Positions 44,635 through 54,297 are shown, numbered from the stretch's first letter. The stretch is DNA of 64,000 nucleotides from Bacteroidota bacterium (GCA_023424015.1 JAFAEM010000004.1:109949-173948); one strand, 5' to 3'. Made by a program: numbers and translations. Notes: generated by a model from the letters alone, not told the origin.

Positions 44635-45858
44635 CTAGAAGATCTTTATAAAAAGGTGCACGATCGTGTACACCAGCGCTGCCAGCGCACCGCTGACCGG
44701 TATGGTGAGTATCCAGGCCCAGAGCAGGTTTACAGTTACACCCCATCTTACTGCTGACAGACGTTTGGTAGCGCCTACGCCTATGATGGAACCTGTGATG
44801 GTATGCGTAGTACTAACAGGAATTTTTAACGCCTCGGTGACGAACAGAGTAATGGCACCTGCAGTCTCGGCGGCTACACCTTCAAAAGGTGTGACCTTTG
44901 TGATCTTGGTACCCATTGTCTTCACGATCTTCCAGCCACCGCTCATGGTACCTGCAGCGATAGCCGTGTAACAGGCCAGGGGCACCCACACCGGCATTTG
45001 CTCAAATGTGCTGATACTCCCGCTGGCGATCAGGGCCGCGGTAATGATCCCCATGACTTTTTGTGCATCATTACCACCATGACCAATACTGAATGCGGCG
45101 GAGGATACGAGTTGCAGTCTTTTGAACCAGGAATTGGCCCGGTGTGCGTTGAGCGTGCTGAGGAAAAATGTAAAGCAGGCCATGATAACCAGGATAAACG
45201 CCAGCAATATCCACTTGAAATTTTTGGAATAAAAAACAACCTGCCAGATATAACTTTCATAATGTGTGGCGCCGGAAACAACATCACGGTCTGTTTCCAT
45301 GTTGTGAAACAGGAAAAACGTAACACCTGTCAACACCACCAGCGAAAGTATCTTAGGTTGCAGTCCTTTTTTAAAGGAGTGTATAAACCAGAGTGAAATG
45401 ATAAAAGCCATGATCATCCCCACCAGCGGCGCCAAAAAAATAAATGAGGCTGTTTTTAGGATGACGGAAGAATTGACCGCACCAAAACCGGCACTGGCCA
45501 CCGCAGCACCTGCGAAGCCACCAATGAGGGTATGTGAAGAGGAAGAAGGTATTCCAAGCCACCAGGTAAGCAGGTTCCAGCTGATGGCTGCGATCAGGCC
45601 GGAGAAAATAACCACCATCATTTCATTGCCCGCAATATCCTCAGGGTGTACAGTCTTGGCTACGGTATCGGCTACACCATGATCCTTGAATATAAAATAG
45701 GCCGCGAAATTGAAGACTGCTGCCCAAACCACGGCCTGGAAAGGCGTGAGTACCTTGGTAGAAACAATCGTGGCAATGGAATTGGCCGCATCATGAAAGC
45801 CATTTATATAATCGAAGATCAGCGCCAGCGCAATTATGACAATGAGGAAAGTAGCCAT
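44635..45858 (-). CDS. Inorganic phosphate transporter, PiT family
   Basis: This 407-residue protein has the duplicated PiT signature: GFHDAANSIATIVSTKVL near the N-terminus and SIGHGGNDAQKVMGIITA in the second half, with about ten membrane segments. It imports phosphate with cations. It follows the DUF47 gene on the same strand with 113 bases between, a known pairing in which the PhoU-like protein regulates the transporter. A hairpin of TTTGAAAATTTG repeats lies in that gap. Confidence 0.95.
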   Translation of the reverse strand: MATFLIVIIALALIFDYINGFHDAANSIATIVSTKVLTPFQAVVWAAVFNFAAYFIFKDHGVADTVAKTVHPEDIAGNEMMVVIFSGLIAAISWNLLTWWLGIPSSSSHTLIGGFAGAAVASAGFGAVNSSVILKTASFIFLAPLVGMIMAFIISLWFIHSFKKGLQPKILSLVVLTGVTFFLFHNMETDRDVVSGATHYESYIWQVVFYSKNFKWILLAFILVIMACFTFFLSTLNAHRANSWFKRLQLVSSAAFSIGHGGNDAQKVMGIITAALIASGSISTFEQMPVWVPLACYTAIAAGTMSGGWKIVKTMGTKITKVTPFEGVAAETAGAITLFVTEALKIPVSTTHTITGSIIGVGATKRLSAVRWGVTVNLLWAWILTIPVSGALAALVYTIVHLFIKIF

Positions 45859-45863
45859 ATATG

Positions 45864-45968
45864 ATTTGAAAATTTGGGAATTTGAAGATTTGAAAATGTA
45901 ATAGCTATGGAAGAAAAATTACCAGGAGTGGCTAATTTTCAAATTAACACATTTTCAAATTTTCAAAT
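45864..45968. repeat. Inverted TTTGAAAATTTG repeat between DUF47 and PiT genes
   Basis: ATTTGAAAATTTG (45864-45876) and CAAATTTTCAAAT (45956-45968) are perfect 13-bp inverted arms; more degenerate copies lie inside. The tract belongs to the same family as 25811-25873. A transcript from DUF47 into PiT could form a large hairpin here. Confidence 0.7.
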
Positions 45969-45971
45969 TAT

Positions 45972-46619
45972 TTACGAGTATTTGATGATGATGGATTCAA
46001 TCACATTACTTGCATCCTCGCATTTATCGGTCACGATCTCCATCACCTGATAGATCTCTCTTTTCTTGATCACTTCTTTGGCATCGGGTTCGGTGGCGAA
46101 AAGTTTTTCGATGCTCATGTCGAAAATATCGTCGGCCTGGTTTTCGATGCTATTGATCCTGACGAGGGCTTCGGTGATATTGCGCATATTCTTCATGTCA
46201 CGCAACTCGTGTACAGCGATCCGCACCTGGTGTGCAGCCTGTTCTATAAGCTCTGCCATTTTCTGCATCCCGGTATCGTTGGGATTGACGCGATAAAAAT
46301 TGATCTTTTTAGCTGAGGCATAGATATAGTCGGCCACATCATCGAGCGATGTCGCCAGGTAATGGATATCTTCCCGGTCGAAGGGCGTAATAAAATTGCG
46401 TCCCAGTTCTGTAAATACGCTATGCGTAAGTTCATCATTGGCATGCTCAAGGTCTTCCACCTGGCTGATCAGCGAAGCCCTTCTGTCAAAATCGGTCTCG
46501 GCGACGATCTCTTTCAGTTTCACCGCCATACCATGTCCGTTCTCGGCCATTTTTTCAAACAGCTCAAAGAATACTTTGTTTTTCGGTGTAAAGATCTTTA
46601 GGAAGGAATTGAGCCCCAT
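45972..46619 (-). CDS. DUF47 (PhoU-like) protein
   Basis: This 215-residue helical protein has the DUF47 pattern: FFELFEKMAENGHGMA, EHANDELTHSVFTELGRNFITPFDREDIH, DDVADYIYASAKKI and VMEIVTDKCEDASNVIESI, with acidic DxxD-type metal positions. Family members regulate PiT transporters. It is first in the unit with the PiT gene and divergent from the porin gene. Confidence 0.93.
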   Translation of the reverse strand: MGLNSFLKIFTPKNKVFFELFEKMAENGHGMAVKLKEIVAETDFDRRASLISQVEDLEHANDELTHSVFTELGRNFITPFDREDIHYLATSLDDVADYIYASAKKINFYRVNPNDTGMQKMAELIEQAAHQVRIAVHELRDMKNMRNITEALVRINSIENQADDIFDMSIEKLFATEPDAKEVIKKREIYQVMEIVTDKCEDASNVIESIIIKYS

Positions 46620-46773
46620 AATCAGATATTTTAATACCAGGTGTTAGTGGCTGCGAAATTAGCGGCTTACTTATTGTAACGTGTTTTTACCCGGCAGAGT
46701 TAATGATTATTTAATATAGTGATAATATACCGATAATCAGGTGATCACACTGGTTGCTTATATTATGCTGTTG

Positions 46774-46781
46774 TATATTTG
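46774..46781 (+). promoter_or_regulatory. -7 box of the porin gene
   Basis: TATATTTG matches TAnnTTTG exactly and lies 36 bases before the porin start. A GGTTG at 46752-46756 is at best a weak -33 element. A phosphate-responsive box was looked for in this 198-base divergent gap but none was recognised. Confidence 0.5.
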
Positions 46782-46817
46782 GGCATTTTAGAATAGCGGA
46801 ACGAATAATACTAAGAA

Positions 46818-48137
46818 ATGATAAACAAGTTGTTAAAAGCGTTATTTCCAATCATTGCCCTGTTGATATCCACTGATGGCGTTGCACAGAGGTACCTTTC
46901 AGATTTCGACTCCAATTTGTTTATCAAAGATACTGTAAGACCTGTTTTGAAGCGGTTTGAGAACCTCCGGATAACGGGGTATATCCAGCCTCAGTTCCAG
47001 GTAGCTGAAACCAAGGGCGCCGAATCTTATAATGGCGGCGATTTTTCGGAGTATACCAATAGTCGTTTCATGCTGCGTCGTGCGCGTGTGAAAGTTGATT
47101 ACTTCCTGACTTCACCAGACAGTTTACCCAAGGCGCTTTTCACTTTCCAGGTCGACGCTACTGAAAGAGGGGTAGCCCTGCGCGATATGTTTGTGAAATT
47201 GTATGAAACGAAAAAGAACTTTTTATCGATGACCGCGGGCATGTTTGCGCGACCCTTTGGGTATGAGGTCAATCTTTCCTCCACTTACAGGGAAGCACCC
47301 GAGCGCGGACGTATGTCGCAAATACTGATGACTTCCGAACGTGACCTGGGTGTGATGCTGACCTATGAACCATTGGCGAAACATGCAAAAAATCAGTACA
47401 TCAAACTCGACGCGGGTATTTTTAATGGTCAGGGATTGTCGGGCAAAGTGGAGTTTGACAGTTATAAGGATTTCATCAGCAGGCTGACGGTAAAACCGAT
47501 CGATGTAGCGAACTGGACATTTACCGGTGGTTTATCACTTTTGCAGGGTGGCTGGAGAAACGGAACGAAGTATGTTTACAGCATGAGCCAGCGGGCAAAT
47601 GGTGATAAGTATTTTGAAATTGATTCTTCGCAGTCCAACCTGGGGAATAAATCTCCGCGGCAATATTATGGCGCCGATATACAGGCCGTATTGCACCATG
47701 GCTGGGGTGAGACGGAATTCAGGGCTGAATACTGGAAAGGAAAACAGCCTGGCACTGCGACCACAACAGTGAATCCGGGAGAAACGCCTAACCTGAATGG
47801 TACGCCGCTACCCACATACCAGCGTGAATTCGATGGCGCATTTTTGCTTTTGTTGCAAAATATCGTCAACAAAAAAAATCAGCTGATACTTAAATACGAT
47901 TGGTACGATCCTAACACGGACGTGGAGGAAGATGAGCTCGGAAAGGCAGCTACAAATCTGACACCAGCTGATGTTAAGTATTCAACATTAGGGATCGGGT
48001 TTCTCCGACATCTTAATGAGAATATCCGGGTTGTACTGTATTATGATATTGTAAAGAATGAAAGCACGCAGCTTCCGGGTTATCTCGACGACCGGGATGA
48101 TAATATCTTCACGGCAAGGGTGCATTTCACATTCTAG
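46818..48137 (+). CDS. Phosphate-selective porin O/P family protein
   Basis: This 439-residue protein has a signal peptide (about 1-23), then ITGYIQPQFQVAE, NSRFMLRRARVKVDYFLT, and MTAGMFARPFGYEVNLSSTYREAPERGRM, all typical of Porin_O_P barrels, ending with aromatic ARVHFTF. It would form an outer-membrane channel for phosphate or related anions. Its place beside DUF47-PiT on the opposite strand suggests a phosphate uptake set. Confidence 0.9.
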   Translation: MINKLLKALFPIIALLISTDGVAQRYLSDFDSNLFIKDTVRPVLKRFENLRITGYIQPQFQVAETKGAESYNGGDFSEYTNSRFMLRRARVKVDYFLTSPDSLPKALFTFQVDATERGVALRDMFVKLYETKKNFLSMTAGMFARPFGYEVNLSSTYREAPERGRMSQILMTSERDLGVMLTYEPLAKHAKNQYIKLDAGIFNGQGLSGKVEFDSYKDFISRLTVKPIDVANWTFTGGLSLLQGGWRNGTKYVYSMSQRANGDKYFEIDSSQSNLGNKSPRQYYGADIQAVLHHGWGETEFRAEYWKGKQPGTATTTVNPGETPNLNGTPLPTYQREFDGAFLLLLQNIVNKKNQLILKYDWYDPNTDVEEDELGKAATNLTPADVKYSTLGIGFLRHLNENIRVVLYYDIVKNESTQLPGYLDDRDDNIFTARVHFTF

Positions 48138-48524
48138 GAAATAACAGGTTTTTTTGGACACGATGGGCACGGAGGATTTTAACAGGATCGTGATATCCCT
48201 CCCAATTCCAATGAAATTTCTATTCCATTCAACCTCAATCTCAACCTCAACCTAAATCTTCGGACACGAAGGCCACGATGAAGACACGATGGGCACGGAG
48301 GATTTTACTGAACTCATGATATCACTGCCTATTCCAATGAAATTTCTATTCCACTCAACCTTAAACTCAATCTTAATCTCAACCTCCTTCGCGAAAACCT
48401 TCGTGTCCGTTTACTTTGGCAACTTCGCGGTTAACATTCCGGTAATATTGGAGTCACAATTCATTAATAGTCCCGTAACATGAAGTTAATGGGCAGGCCC
48501 CACCTTTGCGCCAAATACGATGAT
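48138..48524 (+). repeat. Gene-free region with a duplicated block and inverted 12-mers
   Basis: Two related copies begin at 48157 and 48283 (offset 126 bases) and share GACACGATGGGCACGGAGGA and ATTCCAATGAAATTTCTATT, then degenerate CAACCTCAATCT runs. A perfect inverted pair, CGGACACGAAGG (48261-48272) and CCTTCGTGTCCG (48398-48409), flanks the second copy. No gene is supported here; open frames on the plus strand are repeat translations. A -7-like CACCTTTG lies at 48501-48508. Confidence 0.7.
48501..48508 (+). promoter_or_regulatory. Candidate -7 box of the TonB receptor gene
   Basis: CACCTTTG (one mismatch to TAnnTTTG) lies 24 bases before ATG 48525 and downstream of the alternative ATG 48480, which supports the later start. 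Confidence 0.35.
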
Positions 48525-51341
48525 ATGCGTTTAAGGTTGCAATGGGCTCTCCTTTTTACTTTGTTCTTTTCTTTTGCGCAGGCGCAGACTAACCGCCTAT
48601 CCGGTAAAGTGACCAACGAAAAAAATGAGCCTGTTCCTGGTGTTTCCGTAAAAATCACAGGCAAGCCCGGGGGTACTACAACTGATGTGGAAGGGCGCTA
48701 TTCTTTAGTACTTACGCCTGGTACAAAATATGAAATAGAATTTTCTGCGATAGGCTACAACTCAAAGAGAGTAAATGATGTAGTTGTGGGTCAGGGTGTG
48801 GACGAAGACCTGGACATCGTGCTGGAGATTGAGGCAAAAAATATTGAAGGTGTAGTGGTGCGCGCCACTTCCAGGAGGCAGGAGAACACGGCTGCACTGC
48901 TGAGCTTTCAAAAAAATAATATTTCAATGTCCAGCGGCCTTGCAGCCGACTTTATCAGGAGAACACCCGATAAAAATACCGGCGAGGTATTGAAGAGGGT
49001 GAGTGGCGCCAGCATCCAGGACAATAAGTTTGTGATCATTCGGGGACTGAGTGACCGTTACAATTCAGCCATGATCAACAATGCGCAATTGCCCAGCACC
49101 GAGCCTGATAAAAAAGCGTTTTCCTTTGATGTCATCCCAGCGTCGTTGATCGACAACATTATTATCAATAAAACGGCAACCCCCGAATTCAGTGGCGAAT
49201 TTGCCGGTGGACTGGTACAGATCAATACAAAGGATGTACCCGCTAAAAATTTCCTGAACCTCGGCATCAGCTTTGGATTTAATACGCAGTCTGTATTTAA
49301 GGATTTTGTAAGCAATAAACGCAATTCTACCGACTGGATGGGTTTCGACAACGGCAACCGCGACCTGCCAGGCGGATTTCCCAAAACACCACAAGCCTAC
49401 CGCGCACTGGGTGGTACTACTGCGGGCGTAGAGCAACAACTTGAGCTCAGCCGCCTGTTCAGCAACGACGGGTACAGTGAGAAGACGACTACCGCCCTGC
49501 CTACGCAATCCTATAGTTTAACCTGGGGCAACCGTGCCACAACAAAGAATGGGGGTGTATTTGGAACCATTTTATCATTGCAGTATCGCAATAGCATGCT
49601 GAAATATAATGTGGAAAGAAGATTGCATGAAGATGATGGCGACCTGCTCGTTCAATTGCAGGATGATCAGAACAGGTATAGCGTGAATGTAGGCGCGCTT
49701 GCCAACTTCACTTATGTAAAAGGAAGGCATAAAGTTTCGTTCAAGAACATTTTCAATCAACTGCTGGAAGATAATTATTACACGCGTACAGGGGTAAGTA
49801 ATGACCGGGTACAGGATATAGATTTCCGTTCTTCAGTACTCAATCAACGGTCTTTATATACGGGGCAACTGGAAGGTGAACACCAACTGACTGCCGGTGG
49901 AATACGACTGAAATGGAATGGAAATATCGCTTACAACAGTAAATCTCAACCCGACCTGCGCACCTCCGCGTATTTCCGTTCGAAGGGTACCAGCAATCCG
50001 TTTGAGCATAATGATGATGATTCACGCCGGTTTTTCAGCAAGCTGAAAGATTTTAGTTACGGTGCAAACGGAAGCCTTTCATTTCCGTTCACCCTGGGAG
50101 GAAATCAACAAGGTTTCAAAGTAGGCGGGTCTACGCTGATCCGGGTCCGTGATTTCAGGAGCCGCATCTTACGCTATGAACCAGCCAGTGCCACGCAATT
50201 TGACGCGACAAAAAACCTGTTGCCCTACGACCGGATTTTTGCACCGGAAAATATTGCGATGGATGGATTTAAGCTACTTGATTTCACCAACAACCAGGAT
50301 AAATACTTCGGTGTGTCTGCAACCAACGGTGTTTTCGGAATGTTTGATAACAAGTTTGGAGAAATGGTAAGACTGGTTTGGGGAGTAAGGGTCGAAAACT
50401 TCCAGCAGTTTCTTACCACGAAAGATGTTACGGCCAAGCGTGTAGTTGTTGAGACTGAAAACTGGGATGTGTTGCCATCCCTGAATCTCACACTTTCTCC
50501 ATCCACAAAACATAATTTTCGTATTTCAGGAAGCCGCACCATTGCCCGCCCCGAATTCAGGGAGATAGCTCCATTTGCGTTCTTCGATTACGAAGTGAAC
50601 TATGCTGTCAATGGTAATCCGGAGCTTAAAAGAAGTGCTATACTGAATGGAGATATTCGCTACGAATGGTATCCACGTGGCGGGGAAGCAATTACCATCG
50701 GCGCATTCTACAAGCATTTTAATGATCCCATTGAATTGCGTCTCAATCCCTCCAGTGTGCTTGACCGGAGAAATTATGAATATACCAATGTAGATAAAGC
50801 TTATTCAGTAGGCGCGGAGTTTGAAATTAGGAGAGGACTTGATTTTATCAGCCGGGATCTTGAGGCATTCAGCGTATTTGCCAACCTTACTTATATCTAT
50901 TCCAAAGTCACACTGGCATCTACCAGTGGGTCGGGAGGTATTACTACTGCCAGTCGGCCTTTGCAGGGGCAGTCGCCTTACCTGGCTAATGTGGGCTTGC
51001 AGTACAACAGCAAAAACACATTGTGGAATGGGGCGGTCCTCTACAACCGGATAGGACAACGCGTAGCCCTGGTTGGGATCAACGACCTGGGATTCCCGGA
51101 TATATATGAACGGCCACGCGACCAGGTGGATCTCCAGCTGGCAAGAAAGATTTTCGATAAAAAAGGCGAGTTAAAAATTACCTGGTCCGATCTGCTGAAC
51201 CCCGCTTATTATTTTTATGAGAATACTGATAGCAAGAAAGCATTTTCTGCAAAAAGCGACCGGTTGTTCTATACATATAAACCAGGATCGACGATTACAA
51301 TCGGCTTTACTTACGATTTTAATCTGGGAAAAAACAAATAA
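48525..51341 (+). CDS. TonB-dependent outer-membrane receptor with N-terminal carboxypeptidase-regulatory-like domain
   Basis: The start at 48525 (MRLRLQWALLFTLFFSFAQA) gives a clean signal peptide; 15 upstream codons from ATG 48480 do not. The mature protein has a CarboxypepD_reg-like domain (about 22-100), a plug with GEVLKRVSGASIQDNKFVIIRGLSDRYNSA, and a ~700-residue barrel with TIARPEFREIAPFAFFDY; the C-terminus is GFTYDFNLGKNK. It is a TonB receptor but not SusC-type, since no SusD follows. A beta-helix lipoprotein gene follows by 30 bases. Substrate is unknown; phosphate-related uptake is a guess from the neighbours. Confidence 0.9.
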   Translation: MRLRLQWALLFTLFFSFAQAQTNRLSGKVTNEKNEPVPGVSVKITGKPGGTTTDVEGRYSLVLTPGTKYEIEFSAIGYNSKRVNDVVVGQGVDEDLDIVLEIEAKNIEGVVVRATSRRQENTAALLSFQKNNISMSSGLAADFIRRTPDKNTGEVLKRVSGASIQDNKFVIIRGLSDRYNSAMINNAQLPSTEPDKKAFSFDVIPASLIDNIIINKTATPEFSGEFAGGLVQINTKDVPAKNFLNLGISFGFNTQSVFKDFVSNKRNSTDWMGFDNGNRDLPGGFPKTPQAYRALGGTTAGVEQQLELSRLFSNDGYSEKTTTALPTQSYSLTWGNRATTKNGGVFGTILSLQYRNSMLKYNVERRLHEDDGDLLVQLQDDQNRYSVNVGALANFTYVKGRHKVSFKNIFNQLLEDNYYTRTGVSNDRVQDIDFRSSVLNQRSLYTGQLEGEHQLTAGGIRLKWNGNIAYNSKSQPDLRTSAYFRSKGTSNPFEHNDDDSRRFFSKLKDFSYGANGSLSFPFTLGGNQQGFKVGGSTLIRVRDFRSRILRYEPASATQFDATKNLLPYDRIFAPENIAMDGFKLLDFTNNQDKYFGVSATNGVFGMFDNKFGEMVRLVWGVRVENFQQFLTTKDVTAKRVVVETENWDVLPSLNLTLSPSTKHNFRISGSRTIARPEFREIAPFAFFDYEVNYAVNGNPELKRSAILNGDIRYEWYPRGGEAITIGAFYKHFNDPIELRLNPSSVLDRRNYEYTNVDKAYSVGAEFEIRRGLDFISRDLEAFSVFANLTYIYSKVTLASTSGSGGITTASRPLQGQSPYLANVGLQYNSKNTLWNGAVLYNRIGQRVALVGINDLGFPDIYERPRDQVDLQLARKIFDKKGELKITWSDLLNPAYYFYENTDSKKAFSAKSDRLFYTYKPGSTITIGFTYDFNLGKNK

Positions 51342-51371
51342 CTAAAAACAACAAAAAATAAAATACAACAT

Positions 51372-52748
51372 ATGAAGAAGATCCTTTTTGGTACACTGGC
51401 ACTGGTCTCTATTTTCAGTGTGACCTCCTGTGTAAAGGTGAATTTTGACGAGGAAGGAACGGTGGCGCCACCGGTAGATCCCGGAACAAACAATGTGATC
51501 TCTGGCACAATTTCATCCAGCCGTTTTTATGCGAAAGGAAAATATGTTCTCAAAGGTTATGTCTATGTCACCGAAGGAGCTACGCTTACTTTTGAAGCGG
51601 GTTCGGTTATTCAAAGCGATATCACAGAGAAAGGAGCGCTCATCATTGAAAGAGGGGCAAAGCTTATCGCTGATGGTAAAGCCAATAACCCCATCGTATT
51701 CACGAGTGGAAAACCTGCTGGTCAGCGGGCGCCTGGCGACTGGGGCGGCATTATCCTGCTAGGTAAGGCACCAACAAACCGTCCGCTCGATCCTGGTCCA
51801 ACGATCGAAGGGGGCGTGGGTCGTAAATACGGCGGTACTGATCCCAACGATGAAAGTGGGATTCTCCGATATGTACGGATTGAATATGCAGGTATCGCTG
51901 CAGAACCCGGATCGGAGATCAATGGTTTAACACTTGGCGGCGTGGGAGCCGGTACCATCATCGAAAATATTCAGGTGTCATTTGGTAATGACGATGCATA
52001 CGAATTTTTTGGTGGCACTGTCAATGCAAAAAACCTGATTGCTTTTTCTACCGCCGATGATGACTTTGATTTCGACTTTGGTTATACCGGAAAGATACAA
52101 TACGGAATTTCGATAAGAAAGCCCGATTTTGTTGATGCCGGTGATGCGGGAAATGGTATCGAAGCCGACAACGACGGTTCAGGTACCAACGCCACTCCGT
52201 TCACCCGCCCTCAACTAAGTAACTTTACCTTCGTAGGCCCTAATGATGCAGCAGGTACAGCATCCAATCACAACCTGGCAAACCGGTGGAGAAGAAGAGT
52301 TCAATTCGTTTTGAGAAACTCGATTCTGATGGGTTATCAGAAAGGTGGTTTTGGGATCGAGTCGGATGGTACTGCCCAGGCATATGTAGACGGTATCTCC
52401 GAATTTAAAAACAACCTGGTTCATGCAGTGACCAAACCTTACCTGGTAGTTCTCTCAAGCGGCAACCCCACGGTACACCCCGGTATTCTTACCGATGCGG
52501 TTATCAGGACAAAAGCTGAGAGCGAAGGATGTATAACTTATACAAACGCTGCAGACATTCAACTCGCGAATCCTTTTTATTCCACCAGCCCCAGCCTGCT
52601 TCCTAAAACTGGTTCGCCTGCCCTATCTGGATCCAATTTTGACGGGATGAACAGTTATTTTGAGAAAGTCGCATTCCGTGGTGCTATGGGGGCCACCGAC
52701 TGGACTAGCGGTTGGTCTAACTGGGATCCTCAGAATACAAATTATTGA
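51372..52748 (+). CDS. Beta-helix-like lipoprotein paired with the TonB receptor
   Basis: This 458-residue protein has a lipobox SVTSC (Cys20) and then strand-rich repeats: GYVYVTEGATLTFEAGSVI, GALIIERGAKLIADGKANNP, APGDWGGIILLGKAPTN, followed by GLTLGGVGAGTIIENIQVSF and DAYEFFGGTVNAKNLIAFST, which suggest a right-handed parallel beta-helix. The end FRGAMGATDWTSGWSNWDPQ recurs in Bacteroidota surface lipoproteins. It probably acts on the cell surface with the receptor. No enzyme motif was recognised. Confidence 0.7.
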   Translation: MKKILFGTLALVSIFSVTSCVKVNFDEEGTVAPPVDPGTNNVISGTISSSRFYAKGKYVLKGYVYVTEGATLTFEAGSVIQSDITEKGALIIERGAKLIADGKANNPIVFTSGKPAGQRAPGDWGGIILLGKAPTNRPLDPGPTIEGGVGRKYGGTDPNDESGILRYVRIEYAGIAAEPGSEINGLTLGGVGAGTIIENIQVSFGNDDAYEFFGGTVNAKNLIAFSTADDDFDFDFGYTGKIQYGISIRKPDFVDAGDAGNGIEADNDGSGTNATPFTRPQLSNFTFVGPNDAAGTASNHNLANRWRRRVQFVLRNSILMGYQKGGFGIESDGTAQAYVDGISEFKNNLVHAVTKPYLVVLSSGNPTVHPGILTDAVIRTKAESEGCITYTNAADIQLANPFYSTSPSLLPKTGSPALSGSNFDGMNSYFEKVAFRGAMGATDWTSGWSNWDPQNTNY

Positions 52749-53145
52749 TCTTGATTTTAATGCCAATTGTATTAGCGTCCCGGTTACCGGGACGCTTTTT
52801 TATAATGATTATCATCAACCAGGTATGTACGTAAGTCGTGCAATAACTGTTGTTCTGCTGGTCGTTGACCTGTTTTAAGCTAGATGTTAGCATACAAACT
52901 AACATCTTTCGAACAGGTATTGCCGATGGTGGGGAATTAGAATTCCATCCGTCCCGAACTGCTGCCTGGCTTTTTGATATACTTAAATAATAAGTTCAAA
53001 GGCTGGGCTTTATTCGTCGAGCTCCGAGTCATAGCACAGCAAAATTACGGTGCTTATGGCTTCAATGTCCAGCCCCACTATTGGCAATACGAATGTTAGC
53101 GGTAGTTATACATTTTAGCAAACAGCTTTTCAATTTATAAGGTGT
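52749..53145. other. Gene-free region with a terminator and hairpins
   Basis: These 397 bases hold the terminator at 52774-52801, a 9-bp hairpin AGATGTTAG/CTAACATCT (52882-52907), an imperfect bulged hairpin (53028-53060; CATAGCAC against GTGCTTATG) and, 35 bases later, GTTAGC at 53095-53100. No gene is visible. Confidence 0.5.
52774..52801 (+). terminator. Terminator after the receptor-lipoprotein operon
   Basis: AGCGTCCCG (52774-52782) pairs with CGGGACGCT (52788-52796) around loop GTTAC, followed by TTTTT. It lies 26 bases after the lipoprotein stop. Confidence 0.9.
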
Positions 53146-54297
53146 TTATTTTTTAACGATTTTAAATGGTTCATATGCCTCTGTTTCATCCCAAATAAAC
53201 CTCAGTACGCCTCCATCCTTTGAAGGTTCTATTGCGATTGTGAATTGCTCTGTCTGTCTTGCAGCTTTCTTTATTTTTATAGGGATTAGGGCAAAATCTT
53301 TTGCACGATTTGGCTCGGTTGGCCATTGCTTAAGGTCTGTATTGAAAATAAGCGTCCATCCGTTAATCTGTGGGATTGTATATAAAGCGTATTTGCCTTT
53401 GGGTATATAGGTTTTTTCAAACTGTATGCCATAGGGAAGCGTAATTGTAGTTGGATCCCCTGCACCTGTTCGCCATATAGAATCGTAAGGTACAATGCCT
53501 CCAAAAATATTTCTCCCGCGCTTTGACGGTCTTCCATAAGATAGTTGTATTGTGTCATTGCCAACTAAAAAGTCAACCTTTACCTCAGGTGATGGGATGC
53601 CTATTTTTGGATATTTTGACATACGCTTTGCTACTTCATCGACGTCAATAGGCGAGTGTTTTGTTGCAATATAATTCCATGGTGTTGCCGTGCCATCATA
53701 GCTAATAATTTGCCCTTCTGGTGTTACTTTTAATTTAGTGTACTCAAGAAAATCTCCGCCAAAAATTAATGTATCTCTCATCCCTTTCCATATGGCCACA
53801 TTCCGGATGCCTATGTAATCATTAATAAGCGTTATTGGCAAACTTTCTTTCCCCGATTTTATAAGTCTCATACAATTCCATTCAAGAAGAGAAATGAACG
53901 GTGTCCATCCTCCTATAAAATCGATATGCTTTACTGCACGCTTATTTTTGTATTCTTCTTTACCGCCTTTCCAGGAAGAAAACCACGTACAGGTATCATC
54001 TTCACAATAAACACCCTGAATACCAGAAGATGTAACATAGCTGCTATCGGGATCCATAAAAGAAACAGCAAAGTGCTTTATGCTTCCATCCGGATAAAAA
54101 TGAAAGTCAAAAACGCCTACTTGGTCCTCTGGATAACGTAAGAATGCTTTTCCAAATAAATGGTTGGCAAGCATATTGTAAGTTTCCACTATTACTGTAT
54201 CGGTTCCAAGTTTCGCAACGAATGAAGCAGTATATGTTTGCTGTCCGAATAGTTTTATTGTACTGCAAAGCAGTATTGTTAGTATTGCTATTCTCAT
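53146..54297 (-). CDS. Secreted protein with C-terminal DUF2911 domain, AT-rich gene
   Basis: The start at 54297 (MRIAILTILLCSTIKLFGQ) gives a signal peptide; 21 residues more from 54360 would bury it. The C-terminal ~150 residues are DUF2911: LSYGRPSKRGRNIFGGIVPY, WRTGAGDPTTITL, IPKGKYALYTIP. The N-terminal ~220 residues have no named family. Most DUF2911 proteins are ~200 residues, so this is a two-domain form. Sampled lines have about 35% GC against about 50% in neighbouring genes, which points to acquisition. Function is unknown. Confidence 0.75.
   Translation of the reverse strand: MRIAILTILLCSTIKLFGQQTYTASFVAKLGTDTVIVETYNMLANHLFGKAFLRYPEDQVGVFDFHFYPDGSIKHFAVSFMDPDSSYVTSSGIQGVYCEDDTCTWFSSWKGGKEEYKNKRAVKHIDFIGGWTPFISLLEWNCMRLIKSGKESLPITLINDYIGIRNVAIWKGMRDTLIFGGDFLEYTKLKVTPEGQIISYDGTATPWNYIATKHSPIDVDEVAKRMSKYPKIGIPSPEVKVDFLVGNDTIQLSYGRPSKRGRNIFGGIVPYDSIWRTGAGDPTTITLPYGIQFEKTYIPKGKYALYTIPQINGWTLIFNTDLKQWPTEPNRAKDFALIPIKIKKAARQTEQFTIAIEPSKDGGVLRFIWDETEAYEPFKIVKK

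Noticed and set aside
48289..48483. 64-residue plus-strand open frame before the TonB receptor gene
   Set aside because: It is a translation of the duplicated repeat and its sequence is low complexity.
53028..53100. Classic integron attC site
   Set aside because: The hairpin and GTTAGC fit loosely, but no matching left-hand consensus at 57-141 bases and no integrase gene were found; kept only as a possible cassette boundary.
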